Notes under the pieces: model-generated
Told to the model about the DNA's origin: nothing
Seen by the model: only the letters and a program-made list of their open reading frames with translations
Database searches by the model: none
Made by a program: the position numbers and the translations under genes
Assembly (NCBI GenBank): GCA_945882615.1
Contig: CAMCWK010000005.1
Span: 82,166 to 146,165, forward strand
Direction of reading: 5' to 3'
DNA: 64,000 nt
DNA from: Rhizobium sp. Q54
GTDB lineage: Bacteria > Pseudomonadota > Alphaproteobacteria > Micropepsales > Micropepsaceae
Shown here: positions 1 through 7,177 of the stretch, piece by piece
Position numbering within the stretch: the stretch's first letter is position 1
Layout: the number at the start of each line of letters is the position of its first letter

Positions 1-286
1 CGCAGGTGACGCCGGTGATGCCCAGCGCCACGGGCAGCGACTTGGTGAACTGACCCAGCCGCATTTCCATCCCGATGATGAACAGCAGCAGCAGCACGCC
101 CATTTCGGCCAGGGTCTGGATGGCGGTGTCGGTGGCGATCATCCCCGCGCCCGATGGGCCCAGCACCACCCCCACCAGGATGAAACCGGCGGCAGCGGGC
201 AGCCTGAGGCGGCTCATGAACAGGCCCATCGCCACCGCAGCGGCCAGGAGCAGGGCGATGGCCGTCAGGCCGTGATGGTCATGCAT
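1..286 (-). CDS. Cation/proton antiporter, CPA2 (KefB-like) family, N-terminal part only
   Basis: The reverse strand reads from an ATG at 286 through the left edge of the window, so only about 95 N-terminal residues are visible. They begin MHDHHGLTAIALLLAAAVAM and form hydrophobic helices separated by short charged loops, with LPAAAGFILVGVVLGPSG and a following EMGVLLLLFIIGMEM segment. This is the typical start of KefB/KefC or CPA2-type Na+/K+:H+ exchangers of the inner membrane (family knowledge). No ion-selectivity residue or C-terminal TrkA-N domain can be seen, so substrate and exact subfamily are open. It is divergent from the SDR gene starting at 333. No strong ribosome binding site precedes the ATG, so the start is approximate. 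Confidence 0.75.
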   Translation of the reverse strand, partial: MHDHHGLTAIALLLAAAVAMGLFMSRLRLPAAAGFILVGVVLGPSGAGMIATDTAIQTLAEMGVLLLLFIIGMEMRLGQFTKSLPVALGITGVTC

Positions 287-332
287 GTGCGGAAATGACG
301 ACAGATTTGCCCGGTGATGATAGGGTCAGGAC

Positions 333-1097
333 ATGCCAGAGACCAATACGCCCAATCACATCGACGACGAAAAACGCACCCTGATCCTGACCGGGGCCTC
401 GCGCGGCATCGGCCATGCCACCGTGAAGCGCTTTTCCAGCGCCGGCTGGCGGGTGATCACCTGTTCGCGCCACGCCTTTCCCGAGAACTGCCCCTGGGCG
501 GCGGGGCCGGAGGACCATATCCAGGTCGATCTGGCCGATCCCGCCGATACGCAGCGCGCGGTGGCCGAGATGCGTTCGCGGCTTGTGGATGGCAAGCTGC
601 ACGCCCTGGTCAACAATGCCGCTATTTCGCCCAAGGGCGCCAAGGGCGAGCGGCTGGACACGCTGCAATCCTCGATGGAAGCCTGGCGGCAGGTGTTCGA
701 GGTCAATTTCTTCTCCACCATCTGGCTGGCCCAGGGCCTGAGGAACGAGCTGGCCAAAGCGCGGGGCTCCATCGTCAATGTCACCTCGATCGCGGGCAGC
801 CGGGTGCACCCCTTTGCCGGGGCGGCCTATTCCACCTCCAAGGCGGCGCTGGCAGCGCTGACCCGCGAAATGGCGGCGGACTTCGGCCCCTTGGGGGTGC
901 GGGTCAACGCCATCGCCCCGGGCGAGATCGACACCGCCATCCTGTCGCCCGGCACCGAGAAGATCGTCGAGACCATCCCGCTGCGCCGGCTGGGCCAGCC
1001 CGCCGAGGTCGCCAAGGCGATCTGGTACCTCTGCACCGAGCAATCCTCTTACGTCACCGGCGCCGAACTGATGATCAATGGCGGCCAGCACGTCTGA
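333..1097 (+). CDS. Short-chain dehydrogenase/reductase (SDR)
   Basis: A 254-residue classical SDR, the usual family length. The NAD(P)-binding motif TGASRGIG is at residues 20-27, the structural NNAA at 94-97, and the catalytic triad is Ser152, Tyr166 and Lys170 (YSTSK). The C-terminus has the usual APGEIDT segment and an ending GGQHV. Substrate is unknown; family members reduce or oxidise ketones, sugars or acyl-ACP intermediates in the cytoplasm. The gene is divergent from the antiporter and is followed by a small hairpin (1115-1136), so it looks monocistronic. No neighbour suggests a pathway. Confidence 0.88.
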   Translation: MPETNTPNHIDDEKRTLILTGASRGIGHATVKRFSSAGWRVITCSRHAFPENCPWAAGPEDHIQVDLADPADTQRAVAEMRSRLVDGKLHALVNNAAISPKGAKGERLDTLQSSMEAWRQVFEVNFFSTIWLAQGLRNELAKARGSIVNVTSIAGSRVHPFAGAAYSTSKAALAALTREMAADFGPLGVRVNAIAPGEIDTAILSPGTEKIVETIPLRRLGQPAEVAKAIWYLCTEQSSYVTGAELMINGGQHV

Positions 1098-1114
1098 GGC
1101 GGCTTCCAATCAGC

Positions 1115-1136
1115 AAGCGCTTTTCCGAGAGCGCTT
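1115..1136 (+). terminator. Weak hairpin downstream of the SDR gene
   Basis: Seven-base perfect arms AAGCGCT/AGCGCTT (1115-1121 and 1130-1136) with an eight-base loop lie 18 bases after the SDR stop. There is no clear U-run, so a terminator role is only possible. Confidence 0.3.
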
Positions 1137-1255
1137 AACTGGGTTTCGCTTGCGTTGCGCTGTTATCCACAATCCGTCCGCCGCATAAGCGAGACAGCTT
1201 TGTAGCCTTGTGCGATTGGGAAAGTCCTGCGAGGTTTAGGCATCGCGGGGCTCGC

Positions 1256-2416
1256 ATGACCATTCTCGATCGCCGTCTGGCTTTGTTGGGGGGACTGGCC
1301 GGCCTTTCCGCCTGCGCCACGCAGCCGCGCGCCATCCCCGGTGTTGCCGACGCCCCGCGCCTGCCGCATGTGCAGGCCCATATGCGGCGGCTGTTCGACA
1401 TCACCGTCTGCACCCGTCCGTTCCGCCCCGCTGGCCCGCGCCTCGATACCGAGATGCTGGGTGACACGCTGGTGGTGCACAATTACGGCCATGGCGGCTC
1501 GGGCTGGTCGCTGAGCTGGGGTTCGGCGACCATCGTGCTGGAAAAGGCGCTGGCGCGCGGCGACAAGAACTTGGCCGTGATCGGCTGCGGCGCGCTGGGG
1601 CTGACCACGGCGGTGCTGGCGCTTCGCCAAGGTTGCGCCGTCACGCTCTATGCCAAGGACTTGATGCCCAACACCCGCTCGGTGCGCGCCACCGGAAGCT
1701 GGACGCCGGATTCGCGCATCGCCCTGCAGGGGCCCGCCGGTCCGGCCTTTGGCGATCTGTGGGAGCGCATGGCGCGCATCACCTGGAAATCCTATCGCAG
1801 CTATCTTGGCGTGGCGGGCAATCCGGTGGAGTTCGGCGATCGCTATGCCTTGTCGGACGTGCCGTTCAGCGAGGGCAACGCCAAATATTATCCGCCCAAC
1901 AATCTGGGCTTTGCTCATTATGGCAGCCGCATCGCCGACCTGGTGCCGGGCGGCGAAACGCTTTCTGGGGCCGCCAATCCCTTTCCCGTGCCCCATGTCC
2001 GGCGCAGCTCGAACCTGCAGTTCAATGTCGCCTCCTACGGCCACACGCTGCTGCGCGAATTCTATGCCATGGGCGGGAAGATGGAGGTGCGCGAATTCCA
2101 TGACCCTTCCGAATTCACTCAGCTCAAGCAAAAGGTGGTGATCAACTGCACCGGCTATGGCGCGCGCGACTTGTGGAAGGACGAAAGCCTGGTGCCGGTG
2201 CGCGGCCAGATCGGCTGGCTGGTGCCGCAGCCCGAAGTCACCTATGGCGTCAACTATCGCGGCGTGCAGATGATCCCGCGCAGCGACGGCATCGTGATCC
2301 AGATGCTGGAGGGCGGCGACATGCGCGGCTACAACGATGCCAGTGAAACAGTGGACCGGGCCGAGACCGCCGAAGGCATTGCCCGCATCGCCGAGCTCTA
2401 TTCCCGGATGCGATAA
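1256..2416 (+). CDS. Exported FAD-dependent oxidoreductase, D-amino-acid-oxidase-like, with permuted domain order
   Basis: Start chosen at ATG 1256 (386 aa) because it opens a signal sequence. An Arg-Arg pair (residues 6-7), a hydrophobic stretch and lipobox LSAC (Cys20) suggest a Tat-exported lipoprotein; an earlier in-frame start at 1208 would bury this signal. The core is a DAO-family flavoprotein: dinucleotide motif GCGALG at 110-115, NCTGYGAR and PVRGQIG toward the C-terminus. The DAAO C-terminal signature HNYGHGGSGWSLSWG lies at about 75-89, before the Rossmann motif, preceded by TRPFRP (about 53-58), which matches the substrate-arginine segment of DAAO. The protein ends just after the QMLEGG strand region. 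This reads as a circular permutation (see findings). The likely reaction is FAD-dependent oxidation of an amine or D-amino acid in the cell envelope; the substrate is unknown. Confidence 0.82.
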   Translation: MTILDRRLALLGGLAGLSACATQPRAIPGVADAPRLPHVQAHMRRLFDITVCTRPFRPAGPRLDTEMLGDTLVVHNYGHGGSGWSLSWGSATIVLEKALARGDKNLAVIGCGALGLTTAVLALRQGCAVTLYAKDLMPNTRSVRATGSWTPDSRIALQGPAGPAFGDLWERMARITWKSYRSYLGVAGNPVEFGDRYALSDVPFSEGNAKYYPPNNLGFAHYGSRIADLVPGGETLSGAANPFPVPHVRRSSNLQFNVASYGHTLLREFYAMGGKMEVREFHDPSEFTQLKQKVVINCTGYGARDLWKDESLVPVRGQIGWLVPQPEVTYGVNYRGVQMIPRSDGIVIQMLEGGDMRGYNDASETVDRAETAEGIARIAELYSRMR

Positions 2417-2418
2417 AA

Positions 2419-2444
2419 AAACGGCGCCGTTGCCGGCGCCGTTT
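2419..2444. terminator. Bidirectional intrinsic terminator
   Basis: A perfect 11-bp stem (2419-2429 with 2434-2444) around a TTGC loop sits three bases after the flavoprotein stop and 30 bases beyond the Sel1 gene stop. On the minus strand the stem is followed by a run of seven T; on the plus strand by TTTCTTC. It can serve both convergent genes. Confidence 0.85.
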
Positions 2445-2474
2445 CTTCAGGTCTCGATAGAGGTCGAGGTTGTT

Positions 2475-3077
2475 TTAGGCGCAGCCCTTGTAGTTGGCGC
2501 GCTTGCAGTTCACCGAAAGCTGGCGAGCCTGGGTCTGGGCCGCCGGGGTCATGCGCGACCACAAAGCGTTGCGATGGGCGGCCGCGTTGGGCATGTTGCC
2601 CTGATCGGCGGCCAGCGAGTACCACATGTAAGCGCGGAAGGGGTCCTGCTTCACGCCCTGGCCCAGTTCATACATCAGGCCCATATTGTACATGCCGGCG
2701 CTGTTGCCCTGGCTGGCGCTGGCGTTGAACCACTGCATGGCGCGGCCATAGTCACGCGGCACGCCCTTGCCGTCACGATACAGGCCACCGAGATTGTTCT
2801 GGCCCAGCGAGGAACCGGCCGCCGCGGACAGCGACAGGTAACGCACCGCTTCGCTCATATTCTGCGGCACGCCTTTGCCGTCCAGATACATGATGCCCAG
2901 ATTGTTCTGCGCCACCGGATTGCCCTGCACGGCAAGCGGACGCCACAAAGCGAGGGCGCGGTTGTACTGGCCACCCTGGAAGGCCTTGGCGCCGTCTTGC
3001 AGGTTGTCGGCGCGGGCGACTGTGCCGCCAAAGGTCAGCGCGGCGACCGCCATCGCGACCATGAAAACTTTACGCAT
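2475..3077 (-). CDS. Secreted Sel1-like (TPR) repeat protein
   Basis: Start set at ATG 3077, which has GGAG about eight bases upstream and opens a clear signal peptide (MRKVFMVAMAVAALTFGG, cleavage after ARA); the frame is open 33 bases further. The mature ~180 residues contain at least four Sel1 repeats with the typical patterns NNLGIMYLDGKGVPQN, NNLGGLYRDGKGVPRD and NMGLMYELGQGVKQD, each followed by A..W(Y/F). Sel1 solenoids mediate protein-protein contacts, here presumably in the periplasm. The C-terminus has two cysteines (CKRANYKGC) that could form a disulfide. Partner unknown. Confidence 0.85.
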   Translation of the reverse strand: MRKVFMVAMAVAALTFGGTVARADNLQDGAKAFQGGQYNRALALWRPLAVQGNPVAQNNLGIMYLDGKGVPQNMSEAVRYLSLSAAAGSSLGQNNLGGLYRDGKGVPRDYGRAMQWFNASASQGNSAGMYNMGLMYELGQGVKQDPFRAYMWYSLAADQGNMPNAAAHRNALWSRMTPAAQTQARQLSVNCKRANYKGCA

Positions 3078-3239
3078 TTCGATCTCCACCATCGTAATTC
3101 GGAAAGCCAAAGTTAGCCCCGAAAGGTGAAGGACCGCTTACCAAGCTGGAAGTTGCATGGGCGCAAAAGCCCGAAAACCGGTGGTTAACGCGGATTTTCG
3201 GCTGTCCCAGATGGCGACAGGAGGGGCAAAAAGGCCCGG

Positions 3240-3473
3240 TCAGCCGTTCTTGGCCTCGGCCAGGATTTCGGCGATGGCGTCCTTGCCCTCGGCGCTGTGC
3301 ATCCAGCCCTCGGCGGCCGACAAAGTGGGGAATTGCAGCGGCACCTTGGCGGGCTTGTTGCGGCCCTCGATCGGCACCAGCACCTCGAAGGTTCCGGCGA
3401 AGCGCACATCCTTGGTTTCGGCGGCATAGGGCGGGGGAAGCATCTTCTTGCGCTTGTCTTTCATGCTGCCCAT
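3240..3473 (-). CDS. Small conserved-looking protein of unknown function
   Basis: A 77-residue, mostly soluble protein starting MGSMKDKRKKMLPPPYAAET. It has a basic N-terminus, a central beta-rich part (FAGTFEVLVPIEGRNKPAKV) and an acidic helical C-terminus (AEGKDAIAEILAEAKNG). Codon use matches neighbouring genes. It lies upstream of the Sel1 gene and downstream of rluB on the same strand, separated by gaps of about 160 and 40 bases. I do not recognise a family. Confidence 0.55.
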   Translation of the reverse strand: MGSMKDKRKKMLPPPYAAETKDVRFAGTFEVLVPIEGRNKPAKVPLQFPTLSAAEGWMHSAEGKDAIAEILAEAKNG

Positions 3474-3513
3474 GGCGCGTCTCTCCCGGTTAATGCGGGG
3501 CTTCTAGCAGCTT

Positions 3514-4284
3514 TCAACCGTCATGGTCAGCACGTTTTTTACGCCCGATTCCCAGCTTTTCCCGCCATAACCGGGCCGGGATTTCCTCAATCTGGCCTTC
3601 CACCAGCTGGCCCAGCTGGAAGGGGCCATAGGCGGTGCGGATCAGGCGGGCGACCTTCAGGCCCAGCCGTTCCATCACCCGCTTGATCTCGCGATTCTTG
3701 CCTTCCTTCAGCGACACGGTGGCCCAGCTATAGACCCCCTTGCTGCGCTCGATATCGGCGACGATGGGGCCGTACTTGACCCCGTCGATGGTGATGCCGG
3801 TGGCCAGCTTGTCCAGATCGGCCTGGTTCACCTTGCCGAACAGGCGGGCGCGATAGACCCGTGTCCAGCCCGCCGACGGAACTTCCATGCGCCGCGCAAT
3901 CTCGCCGTCATTGGTCAGCAGCAACAGGCCTTCGGTGTTGAAGTCCAGCCGCCCCACCGACACCACCCGGCCCAGATGCTTGGGCAGGCTCGCAAAGACG
4001 GTGGGCCGCCCCTTTTCGTCCTTGTGGGTAGTGACCAGTCCCGACGGCTTGTGATAGCGCCACATGCGCGCGGCATCGGGCTGGGTCAGCGGCTTTTCAT
4101 CGACCTGCACCACATTGTTCTGGGTGACGTTCAGAGCAGGCGAGGTGACGATCACCCCGTCCAGCTTGACCCGTCCTTCCGCAATCAGCCTTTCGGCATC
4201 GCGCCGCGAACAGATGCCGGCCCGCGCGATCACTTTTGCAATGCGATCGCCGTCATGGGTGGCTGGCTTTTTCTCGGCGGGCAA
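3514..4284 (-). CDS. rluB: 23S rRNA pseudouridine synthase RluB-type
   Basis: S4 RNA-binding domain at roughly residues 12-60 (RIAKVIARAGICSRRDAERL), then the RsuA/RluB/E/F catalytic domain with GRLDFNTEGLLLLTNDG; the catalytic Asp is residue 114. NREIKRVMERLG and the C-terminal basic tail are typical of RluB. It converts a uridine in the peptidyl-transferase region of 23S rRNA to pseudouridine. I chose the TTG at 4284 (256 aa, MPAEKK...) because CGGAG lies about seven bases upstream and this avoids overlap with divergent tadA; an ATG at 4326 would add 14 residues unlike the family. Divergent rluB/tadA pairs are common in alphaproteobacteria. Confidence 0.88.
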   Translation of the reverse strand: MPAEKKPATHDGDRIAKVIARAGICSRRDAERLIAEGRVKLDGVIVTSPALNVTQNNVVQVDEKPLTQPDAARMWRYHKPSGLVTTHKDEKGRPTVFASLPKHLGRVVSVGRLDFNTEGLLLLTNDGEIARRMEVPSAGWTRVYRARLFGKVNQADLDKLATGITIDGVKYGPIVADIERSKGVYSWATVSLKEGKNREIKRVMERLGLKVARLIRTAYGPFQLGQLVEGQIEEIPARLWREKLGIGRKKRADHDG

Positions 4285-4301
4285 GGCTAACTCCGGGCGC
4301 G

Positions 4302-4757
4302 ATGAACGATGCCGAAGCCATAGCACTGGCGCTGGAAGAAGCGAAATCGGCGGCCTTGCGCGGCGAGGTGCCGGTGGGCGCGGTGCTGCTGGGCCCCGAA
4401 GGCGCGCTGCTGGCGCGCGATGGCAACCGCATCCTGGAACTCAAAGACCCCACCGCCCATGCCGAGATGCTGGTGATGCGCGCCGGCGCCAGGCTGCTGG
4501 GCAATGAAAGGCTGATCGGCGCCACCCTCTATGTCAGCCTGGAGCCCTGCGCCATGTGCGCCGGCGCGATGGCGATGGCGCGGATATCGCGGCTGGTATT
4601 CGCCGCCTGCGATCCCAAGGGCGGGGCGGTGCTGCACGGGCCGCGTTTCTTCGAGCAGCCCACCTGTCACCATCGTCCGTCGGTGATGCAGACCGAACCG
4701 CATGCACTGGAAGCCGGCGAAATCCTGCGGGCGTTTTTCCGCGCGCGGCGCACGTAG
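4302..4757 (+). CDS. tadA: tRNA-specific adenosine deaminase TadA
   Basis: A 151-residue zinc deaminase. Zinc and proton-shuttle residues are visible: His53 and Glu55 in AHAEM, Cys83 and Cys86 in PCAMC. It deaminates the wobble adenosine (A34) of tRNA-Arg(ACG) to inosine. Start ATG 4302 gives the normal length; the frame is open further upstream into rluB but that part looks unlike TadA. Divergent from rluB with a 17-base gap, so the promoters of both must overlap their start regions. Confidence 0.92.
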   Translation: MNDAEAIALALEEAKSAALRGEVPVGAVLLGPEGALLARDGNRILELKDPTAHAEMLVMRAGARLLGNERLIGATLYVSLEPCAMCAGAMAMARISRLVFAACDPKGGAVLHGPRFFEQPTCHHRPSVMQTEPHALEAGEILRAFFRARRT

Positions 4758-4790
4758 CGCAACAAGAGCGTACGGAGGTCGCTTCTGATG

Positions 4791-4844
4791 CTTCGACAGG
4801 CTCAGCATGAGGATAACCACATCCTCACCCTGAGCTTGTCGAAG
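4791..4844. repeat. REP-like imperfect palindrome
   Basis: Two 23-base arms (4791-4813 and 4822-4844) pair at 20 of 23 positions around an eight-base loop. The arm begins CTTCGACAGGCTCAG, a sequence seen in dispersed intergenic palindromes of many proteobacteria (recollection). It lies between the convergent 3' ends of tadA and the PAP2 gene, and could form a hairpin in either transcript. Confidence 0.75.
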
Positions 4845-4855
4845 GGTGAAGCGCT

Positions 4856-5476
4856 TTAAAACCAGGCCGGAGCAAACCCCGGAAAACCCAGCAGCAGCAC
4901 TTCGCGCGCCGCGATCAGCCCGATGCCGGCGCCGATCAGGACATCGCTGAGGAAATGCGCCGTCAGCAAGGCGCGCGTCACCGCCAGCAGTGCGGCGATG
5001 CCGAACCATAGCGGCCACAGCCAGGGCCAGACGCAGGTGAAGATCACCGCCACGCAGCAGATGGTCAGCGCATGGCCGCTGGGGAAACTGTTGTAATCGG
5101 AATTGAAGGCCAGTGGCATGAAGCCATACAGCCCCATCTCCATATCATCGCGCGGGCGACGGCGGCCGATCGCCAGCTTGATGACATGCAGGATGGCGCT
5201 GCCCAGCGTCAGGCTGGCGATGAAGGCCAGGCTGTAATTGATCAGCTGGGTAACCTGCTGGGGATAGACCTGGAAATGGCGCAGGCCCGCCGCCACGATC
5301 AGCGCGATGACCGCTGCCGCCAGCCAGTGACCCGCCTTGGCGTAATGGGTGATGCTGTCCAGCGCCTTGTGGGCGCGGGCGTTGACATGGTCGTAGATGA
5401 AATGCGCCAGCGCCCGGTCGATGGTCAGCGCCAGAAGACCCGCAAGAATGGAAACAAAGCCGGCCCATAGCAGCAT
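4856..5476 (-). CDS. PAP2-family membrane phosphatase
   Basis: A 206-residue integral membrane protein with about six transmembrane helices. The three PAP2/acid-phosphatase motifs are complete: Lys100...Arg107-Pro108 (KLAIGRRRP), PSGH at 132-135, and Arg168-x5-His174-x3-Asp178 (TRALLTAHFLSD). Such enzymes dephosphorylate phosphatidic acid, undecaprenyl pyrophosphate or lipid A at the periplasmic face; which one cannot be read from sequence. It follows the histidine kinase gene on the same strand by 35 bases and may be co-transcribed. Confidence 0.87.
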   Translation of the reverse strand: MLLWAGFVSILAGLLALTIDRALAHFIYDHVNARAHKALDSITHYAKAGHWLAAAVIALIVAAGLRHFQVYPQQVTQLINYSLAFIASLTLGSAILHVIKLAIGRRRPRDDMEMGLYGFMPLAFNSDYNSFPSGHALTICCVAVIFTCVWPWLWPLWFGIAALLAVTRALLTAHFLSDVLIGAGIGLIAAREVLLLGFPGFAPAWF

Positions 5477-5511
5477 GACGGTTGATTGCCCTCCGTCGCT
5501 GGCAGTGTCAA

Positions 5512-7077
5512 CTAGGCGTGTGCCTTGGCTCGCGCGGCCAGCGGGAAATCCACCACAACCGTGGTGCCCTTGCCGACCTCGCTCGCCAGCACCAGCTTGC
5601 CGCCATGCTTTTCGACCAGCGCCTTGACCAGCGCCAGGCCGAGTCCTGTGCCGCCCTTGGCATGCATGGCGTCGGTCTTGGCCTGCTCGAAGGGATTGCC
5701 CAACCTTGTCAGGTCCTGCGCCGAAATGCCGATGCCGGTATCATGGACGGATACATAGGCCCGGCCGCGCGCTTTCCAGGCCGAGACCAGGATCCTGCCA
5801 TCGGGCGGGGTGAACTTCACCGCGTTGGACAGAAGATTCAGCAGCGCCTGCTTGACCGCACGGCGGTCGGCCTCGAGCACGGGTTTGCTCTTGTATTCGC
5901 TGGTCAGCGTCACGCGGCCATTCAGGGCCTGGTCCTTGAGGGTGAGCAGGCAGTCCTCGACCGCCTCGCTGAGATCCATGCGCTCGGGCGACAGCACCAT
6001 CTTGCCGGCTTCGATCTTGGCCATGTCCAGCATGTCGGTGATCAGGTCCAGCAGATGCTTGCCGGACTGATGGATCAGTTTGGCATACTCGTCATAACGC
6101 CTGTCGCCCAGCGGGCCGAACATCTTTTCGCGCATCAGCTCGGAAAAGCCGATAATGGCGTTGAGCGGCGTGCGCAGCTCGTGACTCATATTGGCGAGGA
6201 AGGCGGACTTGGCCTTGTTGGCGGCTTCGGCGCGTTCCTGCGCGGCTTCGATTTGTTGCTCATGCGCCTTGCGGGTGGAGATGTCGCGCGACACGCTGAC
6301 GATGTTGCGCACCTTGCCGGTGGCGTCGTCATAGATGGCGCGGGTCAACACTTCCAGCCACAGGTAATGGCCGTCCTTATGCAGAACGCGATAGGTGGCG
6401 GTGCGGCTTTCGCCCGGCGGCGGTACCGTGGTGAGCTGGCGCGCTTCTTCGATGTCGGCGGGATGGACGATGTTGAGAAAGCCGCCATGGGCGATCTCGT
6501 CCACGCTGCGGCCCAGAAGGCGTTCCAGCGCGTCGGACGCGAACAGGATTTCGCCCTTCACGGTATAGAAGATGATGATGTCGGACGCCTGGCGCGTCAT
6601 CGCTTCATACTGTTCCTGGGCGAGTTCGCTGGCTTCTTCCTCGCGCAGTTTGCGGGTGACATTCTGGCAGATGGCGACCAGCGCCACCGGATGGCCGTCC
6701 GAGTCGATCTCGACCTCGCCATGCGCATCCAGAATCTGCGCCTGGTTGTCCGCCAGAAGCGGGCCCAGCGTCACGTCCCGCATGCGATAGAAAAAGGGCT
6801 GGCGGGTGCGCAGGGCTTCACCAATCACCTGGGCCACATGCACCTGCTCGGGGACGGGAAGATGTTGGCGCAGCCAGGCGATGTCGGGCGTAACCGATGG
6901 GTCGATGCCCATCAGTGCATACATGCCAGGCGACCAGGAATGGGTGCGTTGGATCAGGTCATAGCGCCAATAGCCGATCTGCACGGCGCGTTCGGCAAGC
7001 GTAAAAGCGCCGTGCTGGCGCTCGTCCGACGGACGCGCGTCATCCGCATTGGGTTTAAATTGGGTGATGCTTCCCAC
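5512..7077 (-). CDS. PAS-domain sensor histidine kinase, soluble
   Basis: 521 residues, GTG start at 7077 with AAGG about ten bases upstream. There is no transmembrane segment. Two PAS regions (about 30-145 and 155-270; the second ends IVSVSRDISTRK) are followed by a short coil, a HisKA domain with FLANMSHELRTPLNAIIGF (phospho-His299) and an HATPase domain with N-box NLLSNAVKF (about 414-422), DTGIG (446-450) and GGTGLG (475-480). It should autophosphorylate in response to a cytoplasmic ligand or redox signal. No response regulator gene is next to it, so it is an orphan kinase. It lies 100 bases downstream of purD on the same strand. Confidence 0.92.
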   Translation of the reverse strand: MGSITQFKPNADDARPSDERQHGAFTLAERAVQIGYWRYDLIQRTHSWSPGMYALMGIDPSVTPDIAWLRQHLPVPEQVHVAQVIGEALRTRQPFFYRMRDVTLGPLLADNQAQILDAHGEVEIDSDGHPVALVAICQNVTRKLREEEASELAQEQYEAMTRQASDIIIFYTVKGEILFASDALERLLGRSVDEIAHGGFLNIVHPADIEEARQLTTVPPPGESRTATYRVLHKDGHYLWLEVLTRAIYDDATGKVRNIVSVSRDISTRKAHEQQIEAAQERAEAANKAKSAFLANMSHELRTPLNAIIGFSELMREKMFGPLGDRRYDEYAKLIHQSGKHLLDLITDMLDMAKIEAGKMVLSPERMDLSEAVEDCLLTLKDQALNGRVTLTSEYKSKPVLEADRRAVKQALLNLLSNAVKFTPPDGRILVSAWKARGRAYVSVHDTGIGISAQDLTRLGNPFEQAKTDAMHAKGGTGLGLALVKALVEKHGGKLVLASEVGKGTTVVVDFPLAARAKAHA

Positions 7078-7177
7078 CAGATCGCCTTGCCTGTTTTGTG
7101 GCGCGGACGCTAAAGGAGGCAGGTTAACATCGCCCTTTCGGACGCGGGCGTGAACGAACGCTTTAAGATGATGAATG

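Noticed and set aside
1163..1171. TTATCCACA, an exact DnaA box
   Set aside because: Single copy, no AT-rich unwinding region, no dnaA/parAB/hemE neighbours; most likely chance, not an origin.
3172..3202. CCGAAAA/TTTTCGG stem near 3170-3200 as terminator for the 77-residue protein gene
   Set aside because: Long loop, short arms and no U-run make it unconvincing.
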